From positions 1-48,251 of the forward strand of contig JAPDJF010000019.1 of the NCBI GenBank assembly GCA_029259185.1: a DNA stretch of 48,251 bases, in the 5' to 3' direction. The position numbers and the translations under genes were made by a program. Positions 39,788 through 48,251 of the stretch are shown piece by piece (position 1 is the first letter of the stretch; each line of letters starts with the position of its first letter). The notes below the pieces were generated by a model. The model did no database searches and had not been told where the DNA came from. It saw only the letters and a program-made list of their open reading frames with translations. Source of the DNA: Hadesarchaea archaeon (GTDB lineage Archaea; Hadarchaeota; Hadarchaeia; Hadarchaeales; WYZ-LMO6).

Positions 39788-41308
39788 CTACCTCCTCCGC
39801 CTGCTCATCATCCGCTTGATGAACTCGTCTATCCGATCCCATGGTATGAACGGGACGAATTCGACCTCCCTCACCCTTTTGTACGGGGCCAGCCTCTCCT
39901 CAACCCACCTCATGAGCTCTCCCTGACCCGCTCTCGACTCGGGCTTCAACACGATGAAAGCCTTCGGGATCTCCCCTCCGACTAAGCCAGGCTTCCCAGC
40001 CACCACACAGTCCATCACCGCCGGGTGCTCCTTCAGCACGCATTCCAATTCCACTGGGCATATCCCGTAGCCCCTGAACTTGATGATCCGCTTCTTCTTG
40101 CCCACGATCTCTATGTTCCCCTCCTCGTCCTTCACCGCCAAATCTCCGGTGTGGAGCCATCCCCCGCTCAGAACTCGCTCCGTCTCCTCCGGTTTCTTCC
40201 AGTATCCCTTCATCACCTGGGGCCCCCTAACCAAGAGTTCACCGACCTCTCCGGAACCTAGCTCTTCCCCTCGCTCACCGACTATCTTCTCCTCCACTCC
40301 CCAAGCCGGGGGCCCGACCAGCCCGAGCTTGGTCTTCGACACGGGGGGAACGTTCACGAATCCCGATCCCTCCGCAAGCCCGTAGGTGTTGATGATCGGC
40401 ACCTTCGTCATCTCCTGAAACTCCACCGCCACATCTCTGATCAGCGCCTCCTCCACGTTGCACACGAAGCGCAGGGATGAGAGGTCGTATCTCGCCGTAA
40501 CGTTGGGGAGGTCGGTGAGGAGGGTGATGTTGGCCATCGGCATCATCACCCGGGAAACCCAGAACTGCTCCACATGGGAGAGAAACTCCTCCACGTCAAA
40601 GCCTTTCTCCAAAACGAGCGAGTTACCCGCGAGCAGGCAGGCGCAGAGATCGTTCAGCGTGAAGATGGAATGCATGGGGTGGAAGATGAGCGTCGTTTCC
40701 CCTTCCTTGATGAACTCCAGCTCGGGCTTGGAGATCCTGACCAGGACCGCCATCATGTTGAGGTGGGTCAGCATGGAGCCCATGTACCCCCTCTCCCTCG
40801 CCGCGTACATGATCAAGGCCAGATCGGTAGTGGGTGTTATCTCCACCTCCGGCGGGGGTGACTGCTTCAGAACCTCCGAGAACTTGATGGTCCCATTTCC
40901 GCCGTCTAGGGATATCACGTGCTTGACACTCGGTAGCCCACCGCGGGTTTTTTCCACGATCTGCATCTCCACATCCCCTGTGACCACCACGCTCGCCTCC
41001 GAATCCGTGAGCAGTTCCCGAAACTCTCGTTCCCGAAAAGCCGGGTCTATGGGAACCGCCACCCCTCCCACCTTTAGTATTCCGAAGAAAGCCGTGAGGA
41101 ACTCTGGTCGGTTCCACATGTACAGCGCGACCCTGTCCCCCTTCTTCACCCCTAGCTCCGCCAATCCGGCTGCGAACTTGTCCGACTCCGCATCGAATTC
41201 CTTGAAACTCACGGTTCGGGGGTGAAGGATGAACGGTTTGTCCCCGAACTCCATCGCTGAGCGCTTGGGAAGCTGGGAGATGGAAGGAACAGTTTTTTCA
41301 TCAGTCAT
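39788..41308 (-). CDS. Adenylate-forming enzyme homologue with lost catalytic motifs
   Basis: A 506-aa protein clearly of the acyl-CoA synthetase fold: G-V-K-K-G-D-R-V-A-L-Y near residue 55, Y-G-L-A-E-G-S-G, G-Y-W-K-K-P-E-E-T, L-H-T-G-D-L-A-V, and F-R-G-Y-G-I-C-P-V-E-L-E. The ATP loop expected as T-S-G-T-T-G-x-P-K-G before L-T-H is replaced by A-A-R-E-R-G-Y-M-G-S (about residues 169-178), and the C-terminal G-K-x-x-R-R lysine motif is replaced by P-W-D-R-I-D-E-F. Adenylation as normally known is therefore doubtful; it may bind acyl-CoA without activating it. It is co-translated with the unknown protein at 38200. GAGGTT lies before the ATG. Confidence 0.8.
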   Translation of the reverse strand: MTDEKTVPSISQLPKRSAMEFGDKPFILHPRTVSFKEFDAESDKFAAGLAELGVKKGDRVALYMWNRPEFLTAFFGILKVGGVAVPIDPAFREREFRELLTDSEASVVVTGDVEMQIVEKTRGGLPSVKHVISLDGGNGTIKFSEVLKQSPPPEVEITPTTDLALIMYAARERGYMGSMLTHLNMMAVLVRISKPELEFIKEGETTLIFHPMHSIFTLNDLCACLLAGNSLVLEKGFDVEEFLSHVEQFWVSRVMMPMANITLLTDLPNVTARYDLSSLRFVCNVEEALIRDVAVEFQEMTKVPIINTYGLAEGSGFVNVPPVSKTKLGLVGPPAWGVEEKIVGERGEELGSGEVGELLVRGPQVMKGYWKKPEETERVLSGGWLHTGDLAVKDEEGNIEIVGKKKRIIKFRGYGICPVELECVLKEHPAVMDCVVAGKPGLVGGEIPKAFIVLKPESRAGQGELMRWVEERLAPYKRVREVEFVPFIPWDRIDEFIKRMMSRRRR

Positions 41309-41376
41309 TTAACCTCTTTTGTACTGGGAGTTTTTAAAACTTAAACAGCATCCACCATCGGACAATGGTGAAAAAA

Positions 41377-43968
41377 TCATCTCCGCAGAGATTCGACCAC
41401 CGTCAATTTCGATGCCCTATACGCTGGATAAAGCCCACCGAACAAAGCAGCAACCAGCGCCAGGATCGAAGCATGCAATATCGCATCGAGTGGTAGGATC
41501 ATCCTTACTCGGAGACCGTCGAAAGCCATCGCCATCGTGGTTCCTTTCAGAATTATCGTCCCACATGCTATGCTTATAACCAACCCAATCAAGCCCATCG
41601 CGATCGCCTCCCCTAAAAACATCAACAACACTTGTCCCCTGCTCATTCCCTGGGATCTCAATATCCCTACCTCTCTTCTCCGCTCCGTCACATTCATTAC
41701 CATCACGATCGCCACGGCTATCGCCCCTATGAAAACGGAGAAGTACAACACCGCGAAAAGGATGTAAAACACCCTGTCGATGCTCTCACGGCCGAACTCC
41801 ACCATGTCCTCGTAGGTGAGGGAATTGGATTGAAATCCGTACTCGGGGAATTCTTGGCTCACTCTCTCAAGAACCGCCAACGGACTGTAGCCCTGACTCA
41901 CGTTGAGGAGAAACGCCCAAGCTCGATCCCTTCCCCACATCGGGTAGAAGTGCTCGGCCTGACTTTCGAAGGATATCACGGCGGACTCGGAGAGGGGATG
42001 CAGCCCTATCCAAACGTGCTGCAAAATCGCCCCAGTGAACACTCCTACCACCGTGAACGTAGTGTTGTCCGGTATCCTCTGTCCCCCCACCTCTACCCAG
42101 CTCTCCAAGACCAAGCTATCCCCTGCGTGGACTCCTAGCTCCTCGGCCAGGTGCTTCGGAATGACCAACGCTTCATTGTCCAAGGCCAACCGTTGGTAAA
42201 CCTCCTCGGGGGATACGCCCTCGGGTTCCACGAAGTCTTGGCGTATTATCGCTGGGAAGCTTTCGGGATCCACCACGAAGATCCCAAGCGATCTGCTCTC
42301 CGGTTCCAGACACTTCGTCCCGGGGTACACAATACTCACAGGGGTCGCCTCCTCCACCCCCCCGACCGCCAAGAGATTCTCGGTGAAACCTATCGGAAGG
42401 TTCTTCTCCGAGATAAGGATTATGTCCGCACCAAGGGATTCCTCGATCCCCCCTTCCATAGCCTCCACTATCCCTGCTTTGAGACCTCCGAGCATCACGA
42501 TGAAGCTCAAACTCATCCCTATTATACCGAAACAAACGGCCGTTCGAAGGGTCTTCCTTCCCAAGTTCCTCGAAACGAGCATGCCCAAGCTTCTTGAGAG
42601 GCCTGAGAGTTTCCGAGAGAGTGAATCCGACCCTTTCCCCAGAAGCAGGGCCGTGACTACGATGGCCCCGATGAGGAGGGCAAACGAATCCACCCCCGGA
42701 AGGCGGAATGGGAGCAGACCGAGATGGAGTGACGACCCTGAGACGAAAAGCAACACTCCGGCGAGAAAGTAGGGAACCCTAGAACCTTCACGCGTGCCCC
42801 TCATCTCCGGTCTCAACGCTTGGTCGACCGTGACCCTACACGCAGCCATCGCTGGATAAGATGCTCCACCCAAGACCGCGAGGAGACCAGCCAGAACACC
42901 CTTCCCAATTATTTCAGGGGTGAGGACAAGCGAAGCGATCTCGGGAAATCCACCCACCCCCATGAAGACATGGACGAACACCTTCGCGAGGATTAAACCT
43001 GCGAAAATTCCCATCAGGATACCCACCCCCCCCAAAAGCAGACTCTCGGTGAAGAAAACCGTGAATACTTGGAAGTTCGAGGATCCGACCGATCTCAGGA
43101 TGCCTATCTCGTTGGTCCGCTCCCTCACGCTCATGAACATGGTATTGAATACGAGGAAAATGCAGACCACGAGCGACACCATGACCATCGCATCTAACCC
43201 CCGCCTGAAGCTCTCCGTCTGGCTCTTCATCACTTCCACCGCCTCCAGCTTGGGCGCGTAGACTTCGAACTCCGAACCGAAGAGTTCTCTAAGCGTTTCC
43301 TTGATCTCTGCCGTTTTCTCGAAGTCTCCGACCTTTAGGTGGATGGAAGTTATTCTATTCTCCAGATCCGAAACGTGCTGGAGGTAATCCAAGTCGACGA
43401 AGAAGTACAGCCTGTTGAACTCTACCTTTTCAGCCAGCTCATATATCCCAACCACCCGCAGGGTGCATGGCCGCCCTCCTTCCAGCGAACTCTTCCTCGT
43501 CGTCACCGTGAAGGTGTCTCCTATTTCCAGACCGTAGTTTTCGCTCAGCGCCTCTGTGATCACCACGTTCTCCCCAGCGATCCTCCATTCCCCCCGGATG
43601 GTATCTTCGTATCCCCGATACACATAATCGGTGCTCGGATCCACCCCTCGAGCCTCTATTATCTCTGCGGGATCTCCGTTCACAAAAGCCGCGACCTCCA
43701 GCCTCTTGGCCACATCCTTCACCTCCTCTAAATTCTCCAGCAGTGTGAGGTTGTCCTCACCGAAGGAGCAGGGGGCCCCATAAGTCACTATGAGATCCGT
43801 CCCCCCCCACGCCTTGTCGAGGTATTCACGAAATGCATGGGAAGCGCTGTCCGTGGCGAGGTTCACTCCCACGAGCAGGGAAACACTCAAGGCGACCGCT
43901 ATCGCCGTCAGAAAGTTTCTCAACTTCCTCCTGGGGAAACTCCTGACCGGTATTTTCAAAAGAGACAA
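41377..43968 (-). CDS. ABC transporter permease, FtsX/MacB type
   Basis: An 863-aa permease with two FtsX units. Each has membrane helices around an extracytoplasmic domain; the first unit has the V-R-E-R-T-N-E-I-G-I-L-R-S-V-G motif and the second V-T-E-R-R-R-E-V-G-I-L-R-S-Q-G, both hallmarks of FtsX-like permeases, and a C-terminal Y-P-A-Y-R-A-S-K-L. Such permeases work with a LolD/MacB-type ATPase to move lipids, lipoproteins or peptides outward without a classical transport channel. The start is TTG 43968, five bases after the stop of the ATPase gene, with GGAAG upstream. Substrate unknown. Confidence 0.85.
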   Translation of the reverse strand: MSLLKIPVRSFPRRKLRNFLTAIAVALSVSLLVGVNLATDSASHAFREYLDKAWGGTDLIVTYGAPCSFGEDNLTLLENLEEVKDVAKRLEVAAFVNGDPAEIIEARGVDPSTDYVYRGYEDTIRGEWRIAGENVVITEALSENYGLEIGDTFTVTTRKSSLEGGRPCTLRVVGIYELAEKVEFNRLYFFVDLDYLQHVSDLENRITSIHLKVGDFEKTAEIKETLRELFGSEFEVYAPKLEAVEVMKSQTESFRRGLDAMVMVSLVVCIFLVFNTMFMSVRERTNEIGILRSVGSSNFQVFTVFFTESLLLGGVGILMGIFAGLILAKVFVHVFMGVGGFPEIASLVLTPEIIGKGVLAGLLAVLGGASYPAMAACRVTVDQALRPEMRGTREGSRVPYFLAGVLLFVSGSSLHLGLLPFRLPGVDSFALLIGAIVVTALLLGKGSDSLSRKLSGLSRSLGMLVSRNLGRKTLRTAVCFGIIGMSLSFIVMLGGLKAGIVEAMEGGIEESLGADIILISEKNLPIGFTENLLAVGGVEEATPVSIVYPGTKCLEPESRSLGIFVVDPESFPAIIRQDFVEPEGVSPEEVYQRLALDNEALVIPKHLAEELGVHAGDSLVLESWVEVGGQRIPDNTTFTVVGVFTGAILQHVWIGLHPLSESAVISFESQAEHFYPMWGRDRAWAFLLNVSQGYSPLAVLERVSQEFPEYGFQSNSLTYEDMVEFGRESIDRVFYILFAVLYFSVFIGAIAVAIVMVMNVTERRREVGILRSQGMSRGQVLLMFLGEAIAMGLIGLVISIACGTIILKGTTMAMAFDGLRVRMILPLDAILHASILALVAALFGGLYPAYRASKLTVVESLRR

Positions 43969-43973
43969 GCTTC

Positions 43974-44723
43974 CTACCTTCCGGCGACTTTTCCCCGTTT
44001 ACCCGAAATGACCCTCTCCCGCCTGATCTTCCCATCCCTTATCTCCAATATCCTATCCGCCTTCTGAGCGACCACGGGGTCGTGGGTGACGACCACCACG
44101 GTCACATTCTCTTTCTCAGCAGCGAGCCTCAACGCTCTCACGACCTCTGCCCCCGTCTTGGTATCCAAGTCACCCGTGGGCTCGTCGGCCAAGATAATAG
44201 ATGGTCTATTCGCCAGCGCCCTCGCGATGGCCACCCTTTGCTGTTCCCCACCGCTCAGCTCGTCCGGGCGGTGATCCGATCTCGAGGAGAGGCCCACGAG
44301 CCCAAGCAACTCCCTGACCCTCTTAACCCTCTCCCCTCTCGGCCTCCCCGCTATCAGCATCGGAAGTTCAACGTTCTCGAACGCCGTCAAGACTGGGATC
44401 AGATTGTAGAACTGGAAGATAAACCCGATTTTGTTCCTTCGGAGTGCGGTCAGCTCTTCCTCCCCCATCTTGGTCAAATCCTTGCCTTCTATGTAGATCT
44501 TCCCGCTCGTCGGTTTGTCGAACGTCCCTATGAGGTTGAGTAGAGTGGTCTTCCCCGACCCCGAGGGACCCATTATCGCCACGAATTCTCCCGAGAAGAG
44601 CCTCAGGTTCACACCCCTCAGAGCGTGTACCGGAACCTCTCCCAAGTAATATGTTTTCTTCAAATTTCTCATCTCAACCACCGGAGTCAATCGGGATCTC
44701 GCGATCAAGTGCTCTTCCCCCAT
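43974..44723 (-). CDS. ABC transporter ATPase, LolD/MacB type
   Basis: A 249-aa ATPase with Walker [10 protein letters not shown] (52-60), Q-loop F-Q-F-Y-N-L-I-P, signature [13 protein letters not shown] and Walker [13 protein letters not shown]. These are the standard LolD/MacB features. It pairs with the permease directly downstream. The start is not certain: ATG 44723 overlaps the nitroreductase by 19 bp, while ATG 44672 (M-R-N-L-K-K-T-Y) would give the more usual N-terminus. Confidence 0.88.
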   Translation of the reverse strand: MGEEHLIARSRLTPVVEMRNLKKTYYLGEVPVHALRGVNLRLFSGEFVAIMGPSGSGKTTLLNLIGTFDKPTSGKIYIEGKDLTKMGEEELTALRRNKIGFIFQFYNLIPVLTAFENVELPMLIAGRPRGERVKRVRELLGLVGLSSRSDHRPDELSGGEQQRVAIARALANRPSIILADEPTGDLDTKTGAEVVRALRLAAEKENVTVVVVTHDPVVAQKADRILEIRDGKIRRERVISGKRGKVAGR

Positions 44724-45271
44724 CCCTTTTTTCCATACCCATCGAAGTGAACCATCTCCTCAAGTGGTTTCCTAGAGGGCGGCTTTGGAACCTCGAGTGG
44801 ATAGCCGAGCGGCATCAGCTCGACCACGCGAACCCCCTCGGGCACACCTAGGATCTCTTCCACTCTCTTCGCGTTGAAAAATCCCACATGCACCGTACCT
44901 AACCCCAACGCGTGTGCGGCCAACGAAAGATTGTGGAGTGCGAGGGCCACATCGAACATGAAAAAATCTCCCTTGTCCGTTACCGGGCTCCCTTTATAAA
45001 AGCCCGAAACACCCGTTCGGGCACATGCCACTATGAGCACAGGAGCTTCCTCAATGGCTCCTCTAGCAGGGTTCCCCGGCCCTAGAGTCTCCGAGAGCTT
45101 CTTCTTGGTCTGAGGATCCCTCACCACTATGAACTCCCAACACTGCGTGTTCGCCCACGAAGGTGCCCACCGTGCCGCTTCGAGCACTTCTTTCAGTACG
45201 TCATCTCCAACCGGATCGGGCTTGTACTTCCTGATGGACCTCCTCGTCTTAATCGCTTCGAATACGTCCAC
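44705..45271 (-). CDS. Nitroreductase-family FMN protein
   Basis: A 188-aa protein starting at GTG, with the family opening M-D-V-F-E-A-I-K-T-R-R-S-I-R-K-Y, the FMN-contacting W-A-P-S-W-A-N-T-Q-C-W-E-F near residue 35 and a L-P-x-G-Y/G-Y-P-like end (M-P-L-G-Y-P-L). Members use FMN and NAD(P)H to reduce varied substrates, including nitro compounds and enones. It precedes the ABC transporter genes on the same strand and overlaps the ATPase, so the three may be one transcript. Substrate unknown. Confidence 0.82.
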   Translation of the reverse strand: MDVFEAIKTRRSIRKYKPDPVGDDVLKEVLEAARWAPSWANTQCWEFIVVRDPQTKKKLSETLGPGNPARGAIEEAPVLIVACARTGVSGFYKGSPVTDKGDFFMFDVALALHNLSLAAHALGLGTVHVGFFNAKRVEEILGVPEGVRVVELMPLGYPLEVPKPPSRKPLEEMVHFDGYGKKGWGKST

Positions 45272-45378
45272 GTATGTGCTAACACCTTTCCTTTTTTAAT
45301 CCTACCGCCGGGAAGTCCCTTCCGAAAGGGAGGAGATGAGAGGTGGAGCGCATATATAGTAGTTAGTAGCCTATTGCG

Positions 45379-45843
45379 ATGACGAAATACACCATCACGG
45401 TTGAAGATAGGTTGGGGGGAGGAATTCAAGCGGACCATAACGAAGGACAAGACCATCAATGAAGCAATAGCGGAGCTGATGAAGAAAGAAGTGGGGCAGG
45501 GGCGTGCTTAGCCACAGGTTCCGCCTGTATCCTTCAAAGACAGCCGAGCGCGCTCTGAACCGACACATGGCACTTTGCAGGTGGCTCTACAACCGCCTGC
45601 CTCCGAACTCAATTTTGCGCATGAGAAGGGGATAAGGCTGAAGCGAACGGATACTCAGGCCCTCATCGTCGATTTGAAGCAGCGCGAGCTCCCGGAGCTG
45701 AACGAGGTGCACTCGAAAGTTTTACAGATGGTGAATTACCAGCTCTGGTCGAACATCCGAACGCTATCAGAGTTGAAGAAAAACGGTAAGCGTGTTGGCA
45801 AACTCCGCTTCAAGGGAAGGGGCTGGTTCAAGACGCTGAACTA
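45379..45843 (+). pseudogene. tnpB: Broken TnpB gene with a small upstream frame
   Basis: From 45379 a small frame (M-T-K-Y-T-I-T-V-E-D-R-L) is broken by one extra base in a G-run near 45414-45419 and continues as E-E-F-K-R-T-I-T-K-D-K to TAG at 45510. Overlapping it, GTG 45504 opens the TnpB N-terminus (H-R-F-R-L-Y-P-S-K, L-C-R-W-L-Y-N-R-L). A second frameshift near 45600 moves to the frame S-E-L-N-F-A-H-E-K-G-I-R-L ... R-V-G-K-L-R-F-K-G, which stops at 45843 after about a third of the usual 400 aa. The nuclease domain is gone. The remaining 140 bp to 45983 and the 107 bp before 45379 hold nothing I can name. Confidence 0.75.
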
Positions 45844-45983
45844 GGTCTTGGCGAGCCTCATCAGAACAGCGTATATGCATTTTCACCCAAAAACCTTCCG
45901 CAGTTCCTCCCCGCCCTCTCGGACGGAGCCTCCTTGCGGTGGTCAAGATGAAAAAAGAAAATAGCGGAAATCCGTGGGTTCGC

Positions 45984-46793
45984 TTATTTTCCCTTCCACT
46001 GGGGCTGTCTCTTCTCCATGAAGGCCATTATTCCTTCTTGGAAGTCCTCGGTTTGGGTCAAGAAGTTAACAGCCTCCTCCTCCAACTTCAGCCCAGACTT
46101 GAGATCCATCTCGATACCCTGGTTCATCACGGCTTTGGCTCTTCTCAACGCAAGCGGCGCCTTGCTCGCCAACTTTTTGGCGAACTCCATCGTCGTCTCC
46201 TCAAGCTTCTCCATGGGCACACAGACATCTACCATACCCATTCGCTCCGCCTCTTTAGCGCTTACCCGCTCGCCGGTGAAGATCAACATCTTCGCCCGGC
46301 TCAGTCCGATCCTCCTGGGAAGTCTCTGAGTCCCCCCCCATCCGGGGATGAACCCACGATCGATTTCCGGTTGGCCAAGCTCAGAATTCTCTGACGCGAA
46401 TATGAAGTCACACGCCAGTGCCAGTTCGTTCCCCCCGCCCAGCGCGAAACCGTTCACCATCGCTATCACGGGTTTCTCGTATTCTTGGATGTAATCTGTG
46501 AGAGAGAACGGCAAAGGTGCGGCTTCTGCCATGTCCCAGCCTGCCGAGAACGCGTACCTGATTTCCTTCTTTCCCTCCTTCTCCCTTATCCGTGGTGCCC
46601 CCGTTATGACGACAGCGCCTATGCTGTTGTCGTTCTTTATTTCCTCCATAGCATCCCTCACTTCGGTCGCTAGGGTTGCGTTTATCGCGTTCATTCGCTC
46701 GGGCCTGTTCAAAGTGATTTTTGCTACCCCGTCCTTCTTCTCCACCACAATCGTCTCGTACGCCAATTTTTCACCTTTTTCCTTTGAATTCAT
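45984..46793 (-). CDS. Enoyl-CoA hydratase/isomerase family protein
   Basis: About 269 aa of crotonase fold. It has I-T-L-N-R-P-E-R-M-N-A-I, the oxyanion-hole F-A-L-G-G-G-N-E-L-A-L-A-C-D, and G-Q-P-E-I-D-R-G-F-I-P-G-W-G-G-T-Q-R-L. Both catalytic glutamates of enoyl-CoA hydratase (in G-G-N-E-L and Q-P-E-I) are in place. It would hydrate trans-2-enoyl-CoA in beta-oxidation or a related CoA pathway, and the adjacent gene encodes the next enzyme. The start is unsure: GTG 46808, ATG 46793, or TTG 46766, the last with AAGGTG just upstream and the most typical N-terminus (L-A-Y-E-T-I-V-V-E). Confidence 0.87.
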   Translation of the reverse strand: MNSKEKGEKLAYETIVVEKKDGVAKITLNRPERMNAINATLATEVRDAMEEIKNDNSIGAVVITGAPRIREKEGKKEIRYAFSAGWDMAEAAPLPFSLTDYIQEYEKPVIAMVNGFALGGGNELALACDFIFASENSELGQPEIDRGFIPGWGGTQRLPRRIGLSRAKMLIFTGERVSAKEAERMGMVDVCVPMEKLEETTMEFAKKLASKAPLALRRAKAVMNQGIEMDLKSGLKLEEEAVNFLTQTEDFQEGIMAFMEKRQPQWKGK

Positions 46794-46878
46794 CTTATTT
46801 AACTTCACCGCCAGAAGTCGGGTTCAAGAAAGCGGAGCGGATTTCGAGCTGAAGAAAAAAATAGGGCTGAGGGTGAGC

Positions 46879-48063
46879 TCAGTACGAGTAGAATCCCTTC
46901 TTGGTTTTCTGGCCGAGCTCTCCCCTCTGAACCATTTCCTCAAGCAACGGACTGGGCTTGTAGAAAGGTCCGTACTTCGCGGAGATCTCCTTAAGTTTGG
47001 AAACCACCACATCTATGCCCAGAGAATCCGCTAGCTCCAAATAACCCATCGGCATGTTGAACCCGAGCCTCATCGCCTTGTCTATGTCCTCTTTTGTTGC
47101 GACATCGTTCCTGAGGAGTTCTGCCGCCATGTTCGCCCCGACGTAAACCGGGATCATTGGATCGAATTTTTCCGCCTTCTCGAACGGTAGATCCAGCGGA
47201 ACCCACTTCTTATCCGGATACGTGTAGAAACCTTTCCCCGTCTTAACCCCGAGTTCACCATTCTTAAACTTCTCCTCGATCAAAGGACAAGCCTTGAACC
47301 CAGGCTCTCTCTCCTCCATGAACTTGAGAACGTGGTAGACTATGTCTATTCCCGTGTAATCCAAGAGTCCGAACATACCCATCGGCATCCCCGCCTTGTG
47401 GATCATCGCAGCATCCACCTCCTCGACAGTGTACTCCCCATTGTATACCATCCAGTAAACCAAGTTCGATCCAGCAACCGAACATCGATTCGCTATGAAA
47501 CCGGGGACATCCTTGTTAACCATTACCGGATCCTTTCCGAATTTCTGTGCGAGCTCAGCCGTGGCCTTGGCGACCTCATCACTAGTCTTATCGCCCTTGA
47601 CCACCTCCACCAAACGCATGATCTGGGGGGGGTTGAAGAAATGCATCCCCACAACCCTCTCGGGTCTTGCGGTCGCTGCTGCGATCTCAGAGATCGGGAG
47701 AGCACTCGTGTTGCTCGCCAAGATCGCGTGCTCGGGGACGTTAGCATCGACTTCCTTAAAAGTTTCTCTCTTCAAGTCAAGCTTCTCCGGAATCGCTTCT
47801 ATGACGAAGTCCACATCCTTTACCGCATCCGCGAGTGGAACGAAAGATTTGATCCGACCCAAGGCTGCGTTCGCATCCTCCTGGCTTATCCTCCCTTTTT
47901 GAGTCAATTTGTCCAAACTCCACTTTATCTTATCGATCCCTGCTTGGATGAACTCTTCCTTGATATCACGCAGGTGGACATCAAATCCCGCCATCGCAGC
48001 GACTTGAGCTATTCCGTGACCCATTGCTCCTGCCCCTAGAACAGCTATCTTCTTTACCTCCAC
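46879..48063 (-). CDS. 3-hydroxyacyl-CoA dehydrogenase
   Basis: A 394-aa NAD-dependent dehydrogenase: Rossmann motif I-A-V-L-G-A-G-A-M-G-H-G-I-A at the N-terminus, A-S-N-T-S-A-L-P-I-S-E-I-A, the catalytic-histidine segment V-V-G-M-H-F-F-N-P-P, and K-D-V-P-G-F-I-A-N-R. A second copy of the C-terminal helical domain follows, so both halves are present. It oxidises 3-hydroxyacyl-CoA to 3-ketoacyl-CoA, the step after the hydratase encoded 70-85 bp downstream on the same strand. GTG 48063 is chosen over TTG 48099: GAGGTG lies 5-10 nt upstream of it and the TATA box at 48104-48114 would put the transcript start downstream of 48099. No thiolase is in the window. Confidence 0.88.
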   Translation of the reverse strand: MEVKKIAVLGAGAMGHGIAQVAAMAGFDVHLRDIKEEFIQAGIDKIKWSLDKLTQKGRISQEDANAALGRIKSFVPLADAVKDVDFVIEAIPEKLDLKRETFKEVDANVPEHAILASNTSALPISEIAAATARPERVVGMHFFNPPQIMRLVEVVKGDKTSDEVAKATAELAQKFGKDPVMVNKDVPGFIANRCSVAGSNLVYWMVYNGEYTVEEVDAAMIHKAGMPMGMFGLLDYTGIDIVYHVLKFMEEREPGFKACPLIEEKFKNGELGVKTGKGFYTYPDKKWVPLDLPFEKAEKFDPMIPVYVGANMAAELLRNDVATKEDIDKAMRLGFNMPMGYLELADSLGIDVVVSKLKEISAKYGPFYKPSPLLEEMVQRGELGQKTKKGFYSY

Positions 48064-48103
48064 TCGATCACCTCTTTTTTTTTGAACTACTTCGGACAAC
48101 CTC

Positions 48104-48114
48104 TATAAATATTT
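48104..48114 (-). promoter_or_regulatory. TATA box of the 3-hydroxyacyl-CoA dehydrogenase gene
   Basis: AAATATTTATA on the minus strand implies a transcript start near 48084 and a 20-nt leader before the GTG at 48063, which carries a GAGGTG ribosome binding site. Confidence 0.55.
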
Positions 48115-48124
48115 TTTACCAAGC

Positions 48125-48146
48125 GGTTCTGTTGCGTAATCGGGAG
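48125..48146. repeat. Terminal inverted repeat of a mobile element (right copy)
   Basis: Exact reverse complement of 106-127. It begins GGTTCTGTTGC, like IS6-family ends. A TATA box and ORF start of the element follow. Confidence 0.8.
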
Positions 48147-48156
48147 TTTTTATATA
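48146..48156 (+). promoter_or_regulatory. TATA box of the mobile-element ORF
   Basis: GTTTTTATATA is centred about 28 nt before the ATG at 48180, suggesting a leaderless transcript of the element's gene. Confidence 0.5.
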
Positions 48157-48179
48157 GGTTAGTATCTATACCTATACTG

Positions 48180-48251
48180 ATGGGCAGAGTGGTTGCGCTG
48201 AAGGGCATCCGCATCGGTTACGAGCCCAACACCGAAGTTGGAGAACTCATC
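48180..48251 (+). CDS. Mobile-element protein, N-terminal 24 codons (partial)
   Basis: ATG 48180 opens a frame (M-G-R-V-V-A-L-K-G-I-R-I-G-Y-E) that runs off the right edge. Its position 33 nt inside the terminal repeat and in the same orientation as the fragment at 1-105 suggests it is the start of the same gene type, probably TnpB-like. The 24 residues alone do not prove a family. Confidence 0.4.
   Translation, partial: MGRVVALKGIRIGYEPNTEVGELI

Noticed and set aside
45304..45378. CRISPR-like or regulatory repeat near the broken TnpB gene
   Set aside because: There are short inverted segments (GGGAAGTCCCTTCC, then GAAAGGG) but no repeated units or spacers.

Overview
The window looks like part of an archaeal chromosome, most likely from an uncultured, probably thermophilic lineage on the euryarchaeal side. 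The evidence is the set of archaeal type IV pilins (short K/R-G-V-S-P motif followed by a membrane helix), a FlaI/FlaJ-type pilus motor, a KaiC/FlaH-like ATPase, UbiA-type prenyltransferases, a geranylgeranyl-reductase-like flavoprotein, archaeal TATA boxes about 25-28 nt before several leaderless starts, and very tight gene packing with 4-bp stop/start overlaps. I cannot name the lineage from sequence alone. No tRNA, rRNA or CRISPR array was seen.

Layout. 1-127: the end of a mobile element (TnpB-like C-terminus plus terminal repeat). 186-4671: an MFS transporter, two SCP2-like lipid-carrier proteins, a candidate structured RNA and a long-chain acyl-CoA synthetase. 4737-12080: two pilins, the FlaJ/FlaI pilus motor, MinD and a KaiC/FlaH-like ATPase. 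12077-15197: a tightly overlapping operon of one pilin and two cobalamin-binding radical SAM paralogues. 15300-22464: a glycosyltransferase, a Yip1-like membrane protein, a pilin carrying an eight-bladed PQQ-type propeller, two unknown exported proteins, a geranylgeranyl-reductase-like enzyme, a UbiA-like protein and a second Yip1-like copy. 22461-27221: two very long pilins (about 600 aa) separated by an 830-bp gap with transposon debris. 27351-29860: UbiA, third Yip1-like copy, UbiA-like. 29938-38214: a dense surface-appendage cluster of six pilin-like proteins and a 977-aa exported adhesin. 38200-41308: an unrecognised 528-aa protein coupled to an adenylate-forming enzyme that lacks key motifs. 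41377-45271: an ABC exporter (MacB/LolD type) and a nitroreductase. 45379-45843: a broken TnpB gene. 45984-48063: enoyl-CoA hydratase and 3-hydroxyacyl-CoA dehydrogenase, which with the acyl-CoA synthetase suggest beta-oxidation. 48125-48251: the opposite end of a mobile element with the same terminal repeat as the left edge.

The most striking content is a family of at least nine pilin-like proteins sharing one beta-rich module of about 90-110 residues (pattern: I-x-H-x-x-G-D ... A-F ... W-x-N-L-x-[VL]-x-[VL]-N-G ... F-x-x-G-D ... G-D-x-[VIL] ... V-Y-x-P). In different members an unrelated domain is inserted in a different loop of this module: an eight-bladed propeller at 16706-18133, a LamG/concanavalin-like domain at 4737-5774, and a long extension at the end of the proteins at 22726-24600 and 25434-27221. 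A second pilin class (30900, 35688, 36509) does the same with a DUF2341 + LamG insertion. I read this as a locus making pili with interchangeable tip or side-chain adhesins. The motor, MinD, KaiC-like ATPase, radical SAM pair and glycosyltransferase nearby are possible assembly or modification partners; that link is inference.

A second theme is recent sequence exchange inside the window. Three Yip1-like genes share an identical 63-nt core (two share 186 nt). The two radical SAM genes share 321 nearly identical nt in an otherwise diverged pair. Pilin 3' ends are near-identical 7 kb apart.
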